Shown here in pieces: positions 50,653 through 61,010 of a DNA stretch of 64,000 nt. The position numbers and the translations under genes are program-made. Within the stretch, counting starts at the first letter, position 1. Each line of letters opens with the position of its first letter. The notes beneath the pieces were generated by a model, which was not told the origin of the DNA, made no database searches, and saw nothing but the letters and a program-made list of their open reading frames with translations. The DNA is from a bacterium (lineage in GTDB: Bacteria > Pseudomonadota > Alphaproteobacteria > Rickettsiales > RI-342): positions 48,884 through 112,883 of the forward strand of contig WGMV01000020.1 of assembly GCA_016124905.1 (NCBI GenBank). Reading direction: 5' to 3'.

Positions 50653-53600
50653 GTGACGACCCTACACACGACCTACCGAATGGCCAAACCTTGCATGGCG
50701 CTTTTGGCCTTGCTGGTCAGTATGCTGCCTTTGTCGTCTTATGCAGAAGCACTACCGCTCCGCATCGACCGCATCACCCCGGATGGCGAAAATGCAGAGG
50801 CAGGCCGCCAGATTGTGCTGCAGTTCAACCGTGCCGTCGTTCCCCTGGGCAGAATGGAGCGCGATGCCGGGGAAATTCCGATCACCATCGCGCCACCATT
50901 GAATTGCGAATGGCGCTGGCTGAACACCAGCGCCTTATCCTGCAACCTCGGTGAGAAAGACGCATTGCAGCCGGCCACGCATTACACCATGGTGGTAAAG
51001 CCCGGTATTAAGGCCGAAGATGGCGCCACCATCGCAGAACCTGTGGAACATGGCTTTACCACCACATTGCCCAAACTGAGCTATGGCCGCTTCATCCGCT
51101 GGCAGGGGCCTGAAATGCCCGTTCTTCGTCTCACCTTCAACCAGCCGGTTACGGAAGATGAGGTGGAAGACCATATCAGCCTGCGCGAGGAACCGGATAC
51201 GAAGGATATCCACCTCACCGTCATCACGGACCCCGACCCCGATGACATGTATCCCAGCTATTTCACCGTCAGCAAAAGCTCTACCGGCAAGCTGGTAGTG
51301 ACCGACCTTCCAGAAGAAAAAGCCAAAGAGGTTTCAAACGGCAACAAAGGCCGCACCAGCTGGCTGGTCTATCCTTCCCGCCACCTGAGGGAAGACACCC
51401 ATTACCTGCTTTACGCCAGCCCCGGCCTTCGCTCGCTTTACGGCACGGAAGGCGGCAACCAGAATGAAAGCGTTTTTGAATTCGACACCTTGCCCAAACC
51501 GCAATTCATCGGCATCGAATGCGCCGATCTGGAAGGAACCTCCATCTCCATTCCCGCAGGTAATGACTCAGGCGAACGGAAATGCGACCCCATGGCCTCC
51601 ATCTCCCTGGTGTTCAATGCGCCTATCATGCGTAATCAGCTTCATGCCCTGGCCTTCAAACCGGTCATCAACCTCCCGAAGCGCGAGGAGGAAGCCGATG
51701 ATGAAAGTGAGGATGACGGCACCTCCTACATGTTCCGCATCGCCCACTACAAGGATAAAACCTACCGCATCAACCTGCCCTACGGCCTGCTGGCCAGGCA
51801 GCATTACGAAGGCATGCCGCTTGGCGATGCGCTTCCCTTCTATCAGCGCTGGTGGTTGTGGCTGAAAGGGCTTTTCACCAAAGCCCCCATGCCTCAATTT
51901 GAAATTACCGATATTTTCGGCCGCCCGCTTGAGAATGATCTGCGCATCAGCTTCAACAACAGCGAGCGCCGCCCCAATTTTGTGCTCGCCTATAGCCATG
52001 CCCTGCTGGAAATGCGGACCGACAGCGAAATTCCCTTCTACGTCAACAACCTCAAAGGTTTCAGCTTTCATTACCGTAGCCTCACGCCGGAAGATGCGAA
52101 AGCAAACCAGACCTATGAGCGGACCGTTCCCGCTGTACAGGATAAGCAGTTCGCTGTCCCCTTCGGCCTGCGCGATATCCTGCACGGTAAAAGCGGCGCC
52201 GTCTATGGCATCGTCGGAACCAATCCGGATATTCTGGACAAAGCCGGCAACCGGACCATTAAACGCACGCAGGAACTCTTCGCACAGGTCACGCCTTACG
52301 AAGTCCATCTGAAGCTAGGCCATTTCAAAAGCATGCTCTGGGTGACGGACCTTGCCACTGGCCAGCCGGTGAGCAATGCCGATGTGTCGCTTTATACCGA
52401 CAGCTACACCAGCCTTGGCAACGGCGGCGGCGCCATCGGCACCGCCATCACCGGGCCAGACGGAACCGCCTGGCTGCCCGGCACTGTGGATATCGACCCA
52501 AATCTGCAATCCACGCAGCGTTACGAATGGAACCAGGAACGCCTCTTCGTCCGTGTGGACAAGGACGGCGATATGGCCCTGCTTCCGGTGGATTATAATT
52601 ACAGCATCAGCACGCAAGTTCCCGAAGGCGAGGATTATGTCTGGTCTTCGCCGGAACGCATCCACGGCCACATGCGCAGCTGGGGCACCACCGCCCAGGG
52701 CATCTACCGCGCCGGGGATACCATTCAATACAAGCTCTACCTGCGCGATCAGGAAAATGGCGGCCTCACTTCCCCGCCGGATCTGGAATACACGCTCGAC
52801 ATCATGGACCCCACCGGCACCAGCGCCGAGCATATCGAGCATGTGCGCTTCAATGAATTCGGTACTTACAGTGGCGAATTCACCACAGGCAAACAGGCCC
52901 CCGTGGGCTGGTATGAGTTCCAGCTGACCGCCACCATGCCTGAAGCCGAAGGCGAAAGCGAACCGCAAACCCGAGCCTACAACCCCATGCGTGTGCTGGT
53001 GAGCGATTTCACCACTGCCCCCTTCAAAGTCACCGGCCAGCTTAATGGCGACCATTTCAACGCAGGCGATAAGGTAGAAGTCACAACCCGGGCGGAACTC
53101 CATTCCGGCGGCGCCTACACCGACGCCACCGCGCGCGTCACCGCCATTCTCGACAGCCGCCCCTTCACCCCCACCAATACCATCGCGCGCCCCTTCCATT
53201 TCGATAGCTTTGAAGGCGAGGCCGACAACCAGCAGATCTACCAGACCTCCGACAAGGTCGGCGATCGTGGTGAGCTGGTTACCTCCTTCACGCCGGAGGA
53301 CACCAACATCGCCTATGGCAAAATGACCGTCGAAAGCGCGGTGCAGGATGAACGCGGCAAATTCATCACCGGCTATGCGCAGGCGGATTACACGGGCGTG
53401 AACCGCCTTGTCGGCCTCCACCCCACCCAATGGCTCTATGAGGAAAACAAACCCGGCACCATGGAATATCTCGTGGTGGACCCCAAAGGCGCGCCCACTC
53501 CCGGCACCGATGTCAACCTCACGTTCGAACGGCAGGAAACGAAAGCTGCGCGCGTCAAAAGTGCAGGCAACGCCTACACCACGGAATATAATAACGAATG

Positions 53601-56600
53601 GAAGCAGATCTCCAGCTGCGAAGGCACCTCCGCCGCGCAACCGGGAAGCTGCAGCTTCACCCCGCCCAAGGCCGGTTACTACAAGGCCACCGCCACCATT
53701 GCCGATACACACGGCGTCAAGCACAGCACCAGCCATTATTTCTACGTCAGCGGCGCCTCCAGCTTCGTGTGGGACAATGGCGACCAGACCGGCCTGCCGA
53801 TCATCCCCGAGGCACGCCAGTATAAGGTCGGCGACCAGGCGAAATTCCTGATCAAGAACCCCTACCCGGGTGCACAGGCCCTCGTCAGCGTGGAACGCTA
53901 TGGCATCCTTTACCATCAGGTACAAAAGCTGGAAGGCAACACACCCGTCATCACCGTCCCCATCACGCCCGACATGCTGCCCGGTGCATACCTTTCCGTG
54001 ATGGTGGTGTCACCGCGCGTGGAAAAACCCCTGGTCCCCGTCGGGCAGATCGACCTCGGCAAACCCGCCATGCGCATGGGCTACCTCAAGCTAAACGTGG
54101 TGGATCCCTACAAACAGATCACCGTCACCGCCACCCCCGCGCAGGAAGTCTATAAACCGCGCGACACGGTGAAAGTGCAGCTTCAGGCCACCGTTCCACA
54201 TCCCGAAGCGGGCGGCCAGCCGGTGGAACTCGCCGTCGCCGTGGTGGACGAAGCCATCCTCGACCTCATTGCCGGAGGCACAGATTATTACGACCCCCAA
54301 AAACACATCTACCAGCTTGATGAGCTGGACGTCCGCAACTACAGCCTGCTGAATGTGCTCATCGGTCGTCAGAAGTTCGAGAAAAAAGGCGCCAACCAGG
54401 GCGGCGACGGTGGCAACGATCTGTCCATGCGTTCGCTCTTCAAATTCGTCAGCTACTGGAACCCGTCCCTGAAAACGGACAAGGAGGGCAAGGCCACCAT
54501 CGAATTCCCCGTGCCCGACAACCTCACCGGCTGGCGCGTCCTTGCCATCGCCGCCACCCCGCACGATCGCTTCGGCCTTGGCCAGGGTAGTTTCAAGGTA
54601 AACCGCCCGACGGAAATCCGCCCCGTTATGCCCAGCCAGGTGATGGAAGGCGACAGTTTCCATGCAGGCTTCAGCGTCATGAATCGCACGGATAAGAAAC
54701 GCGACATCACCATCCGCCTCAATGCCGGCGGTGATATTGAGGGCAAAAACAACATCCTGGAAAAAACCCTGACGCTTGAGCCCTACAAACGCGGCATCGT
54801 CTACCTGCCGGTGAAAGCAGCCACGCTGCCCGCCTCGCGGGATGCGGATGCCGGTGACATCACCTTTGATGTCAGCGCACAGGATGTTGCCGATGGCGAC
54901 GCCACCACCCACCATGTACCGGTAAAGAAATACCGTAACCTCTCCTTCGCCGCCACCTATGGCACCACGGATCAGGACACGGCGAAGGAATCTATCTCCA
55001 TCCCCAAAGGCGCATTGCCGGACAAGGGCAGCATCAGCCTGTCCCTTTCACCCACCATCATCGGCAATCTGGAAGGCGCATTCAGTTACATGCGTACCTA
55101 TCCCTATCTGTGCTGGGAGCAGAAAATCTCCAAAGGAGTCATGGCTTCCACCTACACGCAACTGAAGGATTATTTACCTGCCTCCGCCGCCCCCTGGAAG
55201 GAAAGCGACAACCTGCCGCAAACCACGCTGGATGAAGCCGCCAGTTTCCAGGCGCCGAACGGCGGCATGGCCTTCTTCGTCCCCACCGACGAACGAAGCG
55301 ATCCTTATCTCAGCGCCTTCACCGCCGTGGCGTTCAACTGGCTCTCGGATGCAGGCCACACCATACCGGAAACCGTTTCCGATAAACTGAATGCCTACCT
55401 GGAGAACCTGCTGAAGAACGATGCCACGCCGGATCATTACACCAACGGCATGCGCTCTACCGTGCGCGCCGTGGCACTGGCGGCACTGGCGGAGGATGAC
55501 CGTGCCACCGCAGAGGACATCGCCCGCTATCGCTCCCACATGCCGGAAATGAGCCTGCTCGGCAAAGCCTTCTTCCTGAAGGCCGCGCTTGAAATGCATC
55601 AGATGCCCGCCGCCCTCGAAACGGCGAAGAATCTGCTTGCCAGCAGCGGCCAGACCGGCGGCAAGTTCCAGTTCAAGGAATCGCTTGATACCGGCTATGA
55701 CTGGCTGATGGTCACCCCCATGCGCGACAATTGCGCCATCCTGAGCGCTTTCACCGCGCTGGCCGCCACGGAGGAAGGCAAAACGCTGGCGGGCGATATC
55801 CCCTTCAAACTGGTGCGCACCATCACCCAGACGCGCGGCGCCAAAACCCATTGGGCCAACACGCAGGAAAACATCTTCTGCACGCAGGCTCTGGCAGAAT
55901 ACGCACGCCAGTACGAACAGGCCGCACCGGCCATAAGCGTCACTGCCACATTGGGCCAGACACCCTTCGGCAATACCAGCTTCAACAGCCGGAGGGACCC
56001 CGCCGTCACCTTTAGCAAACCCGTCTCGCCATCCCTCATCGGCCAGCCGCAATCCGTCTCCATTGCACGTGAAGGCACGGGCAGGCTCTATTATGGCCTG
56101 GCACTCAGCTACGCCATGCCTGCCACGCAAAGCAAACCCGCCAATGCGGGCATGGAAGTCACGCGCGAATACAGCATCAAAAAAGACGGCAAATGGCAGT
56201 TGCTTCAACCCGGCGAGCAGCTCAAGCGCGGCGCGCTGGTGCGGGTGGATCTCTATCTGTCCCTTCCCGCCGCCCGCAACTTCGTCGTGGTGGATGATCC
56301 CATCCCGGGCGGCCTGGAGCCGGTGAACACGCAGCTCACCAACAGCTCCACGGTTGATGCGAATGAGGCGGGTTTCGAAGCCGCCCAGGCATCCTTCTGG
56401 TTCCAGCATAATGACTGGACCGGCTTCAACGCCAGCTTCTGGAGCTTCTACCATCAGGAACTCCGGCACGATGCCGCACGCTTCTATGCCGACTATCTGC
56501 CCCAGGGCAACTATCACCTTTCCTACATGGCACAGACCATTGCCAGCGGCAGCTTCACGGCCGCCCCCACCTTGGCGCAGGAAATGTATGATACGGATGT

Positions 56601-56664
56601 CTATGGCAAAGCCGCCGGTGGCAGCTTCAGCATCATGCCGCCGGAAGCCGACGCAAAACCATGA
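50653..56664 (+). CDS. Bacterial alpha-2-macroglobulin (protease trap)
   Basis: 2003 residues if the GTG at 50653 is used; ATG 50680 would give a tighter signal peptide (MAKPCMALLALLVSMLPLSS then YAEA). A string of macroglobulin-like beta domains leads to the MG10/thioester region, where Cys1487-W-E-Gln1490 (PYLCWEQ) is the intact CxEQ thioester. The complement-like helical toroid follows (SAFTAVAFNWLSDAGHT, NGMRSTVRAVALAALAEDD, TGYDWLMVTPMRDNCAILSA). It covalently traps attacking proteases in the periplasm. No lipobox is seen, unlike E. coli ECAM. Longer than the E. coli protein (about 1650). It overlaps pbpC by 4 bases, the usual pairing. Confidence 0.94.
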   Translation: MTTLHTTYRMAKPCMALLALLVSMLPLSSYAEALPLRIDRITPDGENAEAGRQIVLQFNRAVVPLGRMERDAGEIPITIAPPLNCEWRWLNTSALSCNLGEKDALQPATHYTMVVKPGIKAEDGATIAEPVEHGFTTTLPKLSYGRFIRWQGPEMPVLRLTFNQPVTEDEVEDHISLREEPDTKDIHLTVITDPDPDDMYPSYFTVSKSSTGKLVVTDLPEEKAKEVSNGNKGRTSWLVYPSRHLREDTHYLLYASPGLRSLYGTEGGNQNESVFEFDTLPKPQFIGIECADLEGTSISIPAGNDSGERKCDPMASISLVFNAPIMRNQLHALAFKPVINLPKREEEADDESEDDGTSYMFRIAHYKDKTYRINLPYGLLARQHYEGMPLGDALPFYQRWWLWLKGLFTKAPMPQFEITDIFGRPLENDLRISFNNSERRPNFVLAYSHALLEMRTDSEIPFYVNNLKGFSFHYRSLTPEDAKANQTYERTVPAVQDKQFAVPFGLRDILHGKSGAVYGIVGTNPDILDKAGNRTIKRTQELFAQVTPYEVHLKLGHFKSMLWVTDLATGQPVSNADVSLYTDSYTSLGNGGGAIGTAITGPDGTAWLPGTVDIDPNLQSTQRYEWNQERLFVRVDKDGDMALLPVDYNYSISTQVPEGEDYVWSSPERIHGHMRSWGTTAQGIYRAGDTIQYKLYLRDQENGGLTSPPDLEYTLDIMDPTGTSAEHIEHVRFNEFGTYSGEFTTGKQAPVGWYEFQLTATMPEAEGESEPQTRAYNPMRVLVSDFTTAPFKVTGQLNGDHFNAGDKVEVTTRAELHSGGAYTDATARVTAILDSRPFTPTNTIARPFHFDSFEGEADNQQIYQTSDKVGDRGELVTSFTPEDTNIAYGKMTVESAVQDERGKFITGYAQADYTGVNRLVGLHPTQWLYEENKPGTMEYLVVDPKGAPTPGTDVNLTFERQETKAARVKSAGNAYTTEYNNEWKQISSCEGTSAAQPGSCSFTPPKAGYYKATATIADTHGVKHSTSHYFYVSGASSFVWDNGDQTGLPIIPEARQYKVGDQAKFLIKNPYPGAQALVSVERYGILYHQVQKLEGNTPVITVPITPDMLPGAYLSVMVVSPRVEKPLVPVGQIDLGKPAMRMGYLKLNVVDPYKQITVTATPAQEVYKPRDTVKVQLQATVPHPEAGGQPVELAVAVVDEAILDLIAGGTDYYDPQKHIYQLDELDVRNYSLLNVLIGRQKFEKKGANQGGDGGNDLSMRSLFKFVSYWNPSLKTDKEGKATIEFPVPDNLTGWRVLAIAATPHDRFGLGQGSFKVNRPTEIRPVMPSQVMEGDSFHAGFSVMNRTDKKRDITIRLNAGGDIEGKNNILEKTLTLEPYKRGIVYLPVKAATLPASRDADAGDITFDVSAQDVADGDATTHHVPVKKYRNLSFAATYGTTDQDTAKESISIPKGALPDKGSISLSLSPTIIGNLEGAFSYMRTYPYLCWEQKISKGVMASTYTQLKDYLPASAAPWKESDNLPQTTLDEAASFQAPNGGMAFFVPTDERSDPYLSAFTAVAFNWLSDAGHTIPETVSDKLNAYLENLLKNDATPDHYTNGMRSTVRAVALAALAEDDRATAEDIARYRSHMPEMSLLGKAFFLKAALEMHQMPAALETAKNLLASSGQTGGKFQFKESLDTGYDWLMVTPMRDNCAILSAFTALAATEEGKTLAGDIPFKLVRTITQTRGAKTHWANTQENIFCTQALAEYARQYEQAAPAISVTATLGQTPFGNTSFNSRRDPAVTFSKPVSPSLIGQPQSVSIAREGTGRLYYGLALSYAMPATQSKPANAGMEVTREYSIKKDGKWQLLQPGEQLKRGALVRVDLYLSLPAARNFVVVDDPIPGGLEPVNTQLTNSSTVDANEAGFEAAQASFWFQHNDWTGFNASFWSFYHQELRHDAARFYADYLPQGNYHLSYMAQTIASGSFTAAPTLAQEMYDTDVYGKAAGGSFSIMPPEADAKP

Positions 56665-58871
56665 CGCGCCGCTCAGCGTTCGGAACACTTCTGGCCTGCC
56701 TTTTCGGCAGCGCCATGGTGTTCGCCATCGCCACCATTCTCAGCCTGAAACCGCTGGATCAGCCCTTGCGGGAATATGGCGGTGGCACCTCCCTGCCACG
56801 CATCACCGACCGGAGCGGCATTCCCCTCACCGCCAGCTACCAGGCACCGCTGAACCAGAACGACCGCCGAGCGCTGCACGAAATACCGCTTCGCCTGCAG
56901 CAGGCTTTCATCCTTTCGGAGGACCGTCATTTCTACGGCCATCACGGCATGGACTGGCGCGCACGCCTCGCCGCCCTGTGGCAGAACCTCCGCGCGGGCA
57001 AATCCGTCCGCGGTGCCAGCACCATCACCGAGCAGGTCGTCCGCATCATCAACCCGCGCCCGCGCACCCTCTGGTCCCGCTGGCTGGAAGGCTGGGAGGC
57101 CGCGCTGCTGGAGCGAAATAACAGCAAAAGCGACATCCTCGAATGCTACCTCAACCAGGTGCCCTATGCTGCCAACCGGCGCGGCGTGGCACAGGCTGCC
57201 CGCTATTATTTCGACCGCGATGTCGGCACCCTCTCCAGCCAGGAAATGGTGACCCTTGCCGTGCTGCCGCGCGCTCCCTCCGCCTGGGACTTGCACACAC
57301 ACCCCGGCCGTGTGCAACGCGCGGCAAAGCAACTTGCCACCACCATGAAAGATGAGGGGCTTCTCTCACCCGATGAATACCAAACCATTCTCGATGACAA
57401 TCTGATGCTCGACCTGCCTGCCTCGCCGGTGGAAGCTAGCCATTTCATCCGCTACCTGCGCGAACAGCCTTACCACCTGGCCGACGGCCGCAACAGCCTG
57501 CGCACCACCTTGGATGCCGACCTGCAGCGCGAGGTCCAGCTTCTGCTCGATGCACGGCTCGGCGCGCTGACGTCAAAACATGTCCAGAACGCCGCCGTCC
57601 TGGTGGCAGATCATCAGACGGGTGAAATCCTCGCCTGGGTAATCGGCGGCAACGGGCCATTGGCCCATGCCGACACCCCCGCCGCCAAGGTGGATGCCGT
57701 CCTGACCCCCCGCCAGCCCGGCTCAACGCTCAAGCCTTTTCTCTATGCCATGAGCTTCGACAAAGGCTGGGGCCCCGCCACCCTGCTGGAGGACGCACCG
57801 CTGGCCAGCGCCGTGGGCAACGGGCTGCACCATTTCAACAATTACAGCCAGAGCTTCTACGGTAATATCTCCCTTCGCGAAGCCTTAGGCAACTCGTTGA
57901 ATATCCCAGCACTGCACGCCATCGCCTTTGTCGGGGTCGATCCCTTTCTCACCAAGCTGCACCAGCTCGGCTTCGCGAGCCTCACCAAAGCCGACTGGTT
58001 CTATGACGACGGCCTGGCGCTCGGCAATGGCGAGGTTACCCTGCTGGAACTCACCACCGCCTATGCTGGCCTTGCCAATAAGGGCCGCCTGCGCCCGCTT
58101 CATGCCATCGCCTCGAACGATCAGCCAGCCCGAACTGTCCAGGCATTCTCGCCAGAGGCCGCAAGCCTCATCGGCAACATCCTGTCGGACCCCTGGGCCA
58201 GACGTCTGGAATTCGGCGCGGGCAGCGTCCTGAACCTTCCCACCCAGACCGCTGTCAAAACCGGCACCTCCACCGATTACCGCGATGCCTGGGCCGTCGG
58301 TTACAATAACCGCTTCGTCGTCGGTGTCTGGATGGGAAACCTCGACCAGACCCCCATGCACAAGATTACCGGCTCTTCCGGCCCAGCGCTCGTGTTGCGC
58401 TCCATCTTTGCCGAACTCAACCAGCAACATGAAACCGCGCCGCTTTATTTAAGCCCTCGGCTGGTGCAGCAGGATGTCTGCCTTCCTTCCCCGGCCGGCA
58501 TCAATCAGCCATCATCGCACGCATGTTTCAAACGCCGGGAATATTTCATGCCTGCCGGTCTGCAACCCATTGCCCAGGCAAATGCGGCTCCGGTGGAATC
58601 CACCGCCATCCTCCGCCCCACCGAGAAACTTCAACTGGCCTATGATCCGCGCATCCCCGCGACAGACCAGTTCTTCACCTTTCGCCTTAACAAACTCCCA
58701 CCCGGGCAAAGCGTGGAATGGCATCTCAATGGCATTTACCTGGGCCGCACGGAAAGGCCCGACTATTCATGGCCGGTGAAACGCGGCGACTTCACCGTGA
58801 CCGCCTACATTCTCCAGCCGGACGGCGGCCCGGCCAATGCACTCCCTCCAGTACATTTCAGCGTAAAGTAA
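56661..58871 (+). CDS. pbpC: Penicillin-binding protein 1C (bifunctional glycosyltransferase/transpeptidase-like)
   Basis: 736 residues. One N-terminal anchor (LLACLFGSAMVFAIATILSL), then a family 51 glycosyltransferase with catalytic Glu87 in ILSEDRHFYGHHGMDW and RGASTITEQVVRI. The transpeptidase has S355 in GSTLK, SLN in GNSLNIPALHA and K533 in KTGTS. The last 80 residues form the BiPBP_C domain. It synthesises peptidoglycan from lipid II and, paired with alpha-2-macroglobulin, is thought to repair the wall where a protease or breach has struck. Its start overlaps the macroglobulin stop (ATGA). Confidence 0.95.
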   Translation: MTRRSAFGTLLACLFGSAMVFAIATILSLKPLDQPLREYGGGTSLPRITDRSGIPLTASYQAPLNQNDRRALHEIPLRLQQAFILSEDRHFYGHHGMDWRARLAALWQNLRAGKSVRGASTITEQVVRIINPRPRTLWSRWLEGWEAALLERNNSKSDILECYLNQVPYAANRRGVAQAARYYFDRDVGTLSSQEMVTLAVLPRAPSAWDLHTHPGRVQRAAKQLATTMKDEGLLSPDEYQTILDDNLMLDLPASPVEASHFIRYLREQPYHLADGRNSLRTTLDADLQREVQLLLDARLGALTSKHVQNAAVLVADHQTGEILAWVIGGNGPLAHADTPAAKVDAVLTPRQPGSTLKPFLYAMSFDKGWGPATLLEDAPLASAVGNGLHHFNNYSQSFYGNISLREALGNSLNIPALHAIAFVGVDPFLTKLHQLGFASLTKADWFYDDGLALGNGEVTLLELTTAYAGLANKGRLRPLHAIASNDQPARTVQAFSPEAASLIGNILSDPWARRLEFGAGSVLNLPTQTAVKTGTSTDYRDAWAVGYNNRFVVGVWMGNLDQTPMHKITGSSGPALVLRSIFAELNQQHETAPLYLSPRLVQQDVCLPSPAGINQPSSHACFKRREYFMPAGLQPIAQANAAPVESTAILRPTEKLQLAYDPRIPATDQFFTFRLNKLPPGQSVEWHLNGIYLGRTERPDYSWPVKRGDFTVTAYILQPDGGPANALPPVHFSVK

Positions 58872-58931
58872 TGCTTGAAAAAACAGCCGCCAGGGCATAA
58901 AAATAAACAATGATTAATTTATAGGTTCACC

Positions 58932-59522
58932 ATGGCGCGCCGCAGTGATCACACACGGGAAGAACTTCGGGAACTCGCACTCTCCTCGGCCCGTGCCATT
59001 GTGGATGAAGGAGGGCTTGGCGCCTTGACCGTGCGCAGCATCACCAGCCGCATGGGCTACACGGTCGGTACGCTATATCAGATGTTCAAAAGCCTGGATG
59101 ACGTGGTGCTGCACATCAACGCCGTCACGCTGGAAGAACTGCTGGAAAAACTTCGCCTGGCCGAAGACGGGAAACATCCCATCGCCCGTATGGCGCACAG
59201 CTATATGGATTACAGCCGCGCGCACCTGCGCCGCTGGAGCCTTCTGTTCGAGCATCGCCTGCCCGAAGGCGCCGCTTTGCCCGACTGGTATCAGGAGAAG
59301 ATCGATGCCATCTTTACCCTGCTGGAACAGGCCGTCATGAAAGAACTCGGCACCACCAGAGCTACGGCCCGCAAGGCCGCGCAGGTATTATGGGCCGGCC
59401 TTCACGGCATCTGCACCCTTTCCCTCAGCGGCAAACTGGATGTAGCCGGCCCTGCATCCGCGGGCAAACTGGCCGATATGTTTGTCGGCAGCTTCCTTAC
59501 AGGACTGAAAGCAGATGCGTAG
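58932..59522 (+). CDS. TetR/AcrR-family transcriptional regulator
   Basis: 196 residues. The N-terminal helix-turn-helix (ARRSDHTREELRELALSSAR, then GALTVRSITSRMGYTVGTLY) is followed by a TetR C-terminal ligand domain with LFEHRLPEGAALPDWYQEKI and the WAGLHGICTLSLSGKL of the TetR_C_33-like group. It overlaps the following hydrolase gene by 8 bases and so is likely to control this lipid-related operon, perhaps in response to a fatty acid or acyl-CoA. AT-rich upstream sequence is only 60 bases, sitting after pbpC. Confidence 0.87.
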   Translation: MARRSDHTREELRELALSSARAIVDEGGLGALTVRSITSRMGYTVGTLYQMFKSLDDVVLHINAVTLEELLEKLRLAEDGKHPIARMAHSYMDYSRAHLRRWSLLFEHRLPEGAALPDWYQEKIDAIFTLLEQAVMKELGTTRATARKAAQVLWAGLHGICTLSLSGKLDVAGPASAGKLADMFVGSFLTGLKADA

Positions 59523-60222
59523 ATGGTCCCGCTGGCTTTCCGCCCCATATATCCGCCAGCATTTTAAAAACCGCAAAGGTGATTACGTGGTGCTGTTGCA
59601 CGGCATTGCCCGCACGCGGCGCCATATGGCGCCATTGGAAAAGAAACTGGGCCACGCGGGCTATTATGTCTTGAATCTCAATTACCCTTCCACCCGACAT
59701 TCTCTGGAAGAACTGGTGGAACATATCAGCCGTTACGTCGACCGACACACGCCCGACAAATCGCGCCCTGTCCATTTTATCGGCTATTCGATGGGTGGAC
59801 TGCTGGTGCGCGGCATTCTTAACCGTCATCGCCCGGTCAGGCTAGGCCGAGTGCTGCTGCTGGCAACGCCCAATGGCGGAAGCGAAATAGCGGATTATCT
59901 GCTGAACAACCCGTTATACCGGCATTTCTACGGCCCCGCCGGTCAGCAGCTCACTACTAGGCAGGACAGCCTAAACGCCTTGCTTGGCACGGTGGATTAT
60001 GAACTGGGTGTCATTGCCGGCGATGCAACGATCGATCCCATCTGTTCCCTGCTGATCCCCGGGCCCAATGACGGTAAAGTTTCCGTGGAAAGCACAAGGG
60101 TCGATGGCATGAAGGATCACATTACCGTCCATGCCAGTCACACCTTTTTCACCAGCTCTACGGATGTGCTGGAACAAACCCTGTATTTCCTCAAACACGG
60201 TACATTCAGGAGAGATTCATGA
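59515..60222 (+). CDS. Alpha/beta hydrolase, lipase/PGAP1-like
   Basis: 235 residues. VVLLHGIARTRRHMAPLEKK is the oxyanion-loop region, FIGYSMGGLLVRGI holds the nucleophile Ser (GYSMG) and later Asp (LLIPGPNDGKVSVEST) and His (HASHTFF) complete the triad. The layout is like small lipases and PGAP1-type esterases. No signal peptide, though the basic RRWSRWLSAPYIRQHFKNRK start may bind a membrane. It overlaps the TetR gene before it and the ceramidase gene after it, so all three are translated together; an acyl-lipid substrate is inferred. Confidence 0.85.
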   Translation: MRRWSRWLSAPYIRQHFKNRKGDYVVLLHGIARTRRHMAPLEKKLGHAGYYVLNLNYPSTRHSLEELVEHISRYVDRHTPDKSRPVHFIGYSMGGLLVRGILNRHRPVRLGRVLLLATPNGGSEIADYLLNNPLYRHFYGPAGQQLTTRQDSLNALLGTVDYELGVIAGDATIDPICSLLIPGPNDGKVSVESTRVDGMKDHITVHASHTFFTSSTDVLEQTLYFLKHGTFRRDS

Positions 60223-61010
60223 TTCAGCTTTCCGAGAAGCAATCCCTCATCGCAATGGCCGTCATCGCCTTGATCGCCGCAACGGCGCTATACTGGCAGG
60301 GCCCCATCCCACAGGATCCAGCCTACCATGATTTTGCCGACAAGCGTGCCTTTTACGGCATTCCCAATTTTGGGGATGTTGCAGGAAACCTTGCCTTCAT
60401 ACTGGTTGGCTGCTGGGGGCTGGCCATGACTTGGCGCAGGCAGCTGTTCCAGTTTCGCGGGGAAAAATATATCTGGTATATATTTTTTGCGGGCACAGCG
60501 CTGGTTGGTTTCGGTTCGAGCTATTATCACCTCACGCCCGGCAACGCCACGCTGGTATGGGACCGGCTGCCCATGACCATTGCCTTCATGGCTCTTTTTT
60601 CCTACCTGATCATGGAACGCATCGACGCAACGGCGGGCATCCGCTTCTTCCCTTCCCTCATCCTTCTTGGCATCGGCAGCGTCTGGTATTGGGATTATAC
60701 CGAAAGCCTGGGCCGGGGTGATGTGCGTCCTTATGCCTTCATTCAGTTTTTTCCCATGCTAGTCATTCCCTTTCTGCTGCTGTGCACTCGTCCGCGTTAT
60801 ACCGGCAGCACATGCCTGTATTTCACATTGGGCTGGTATGCCGCATCCAAGCTGCTGGAGCATTTTGATCACCAGCTGTTTGCCCTGACCGACGGCACCG
60901 TCAGCGGACATACGCTGAAGCACCTGGCCGCCGCCATGGGCGTGGCCTTCGTGGTGCAATACATTAGGCAGCGTCAACCCGTGGTCACCAACGCCTTGAC
61001 GGCAGGGTAA
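60219..61010 (+). CDS. Ceramidase-domain (CREST-type) membrane protein
   Basis: 263 residues with about seven membrane helices. Conserved metal-site segments of the alkaline ceramidase family are visible: IPNFGDVAGNLAFILVG, then FGSSYYHLTPGNATLVWDRL and at the end DHQLFALTDGTVSGHTLKHL, with the His, Asp and Ser residues expected in CREST hydrolases. The likely activity is hydrolysis of an amide in ceramide or a related lipid. Sphingolipids occur in some alphaproteobacteria; none of their synthesis genes is seen here. Start overlaps the hydrolase stop (ATGA), and the 3' end overlaps the convergent acyl-ACP synthetase gene by 37 bases. Confidence 0.85.
   Translation: MIQLSEKQSLIAMAVIALIAATALYWQGPIPQDPAYHDFADKRAFYGIPNFGDVAGNLAFILVGCWGLAMTWRRQLFQFRGEKYIWYIFFAGTALVGFGSSYYHLTPGNATLVWDRLPMTIAFMALFSYLIMERIDATAGIRFFPSLILLGIGSVWYWDYTESLGRGDVRPYAFIQFFPMLVIPFLLLCTRPRYTGSTCLYFTLGWYAASKLLEHFDHQLFALTDGTVSGHTLKHLAAAMGVAFVVQYIRQRQPVVTNALTAG

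Noticed and set aside
52315..53925. 536-codon minus-strand frame inside the macroglobulin gene
   Set aside because: Antisense shadow of a clear coding region; low-complexity Gly/Ala/Val composition without family features.
55174..56688. 504-codon minus-strand frame in the 3' part of the macroglobulin gene
   Set aside because: Antisense to the thioester and helical domains; no plausible start signal.
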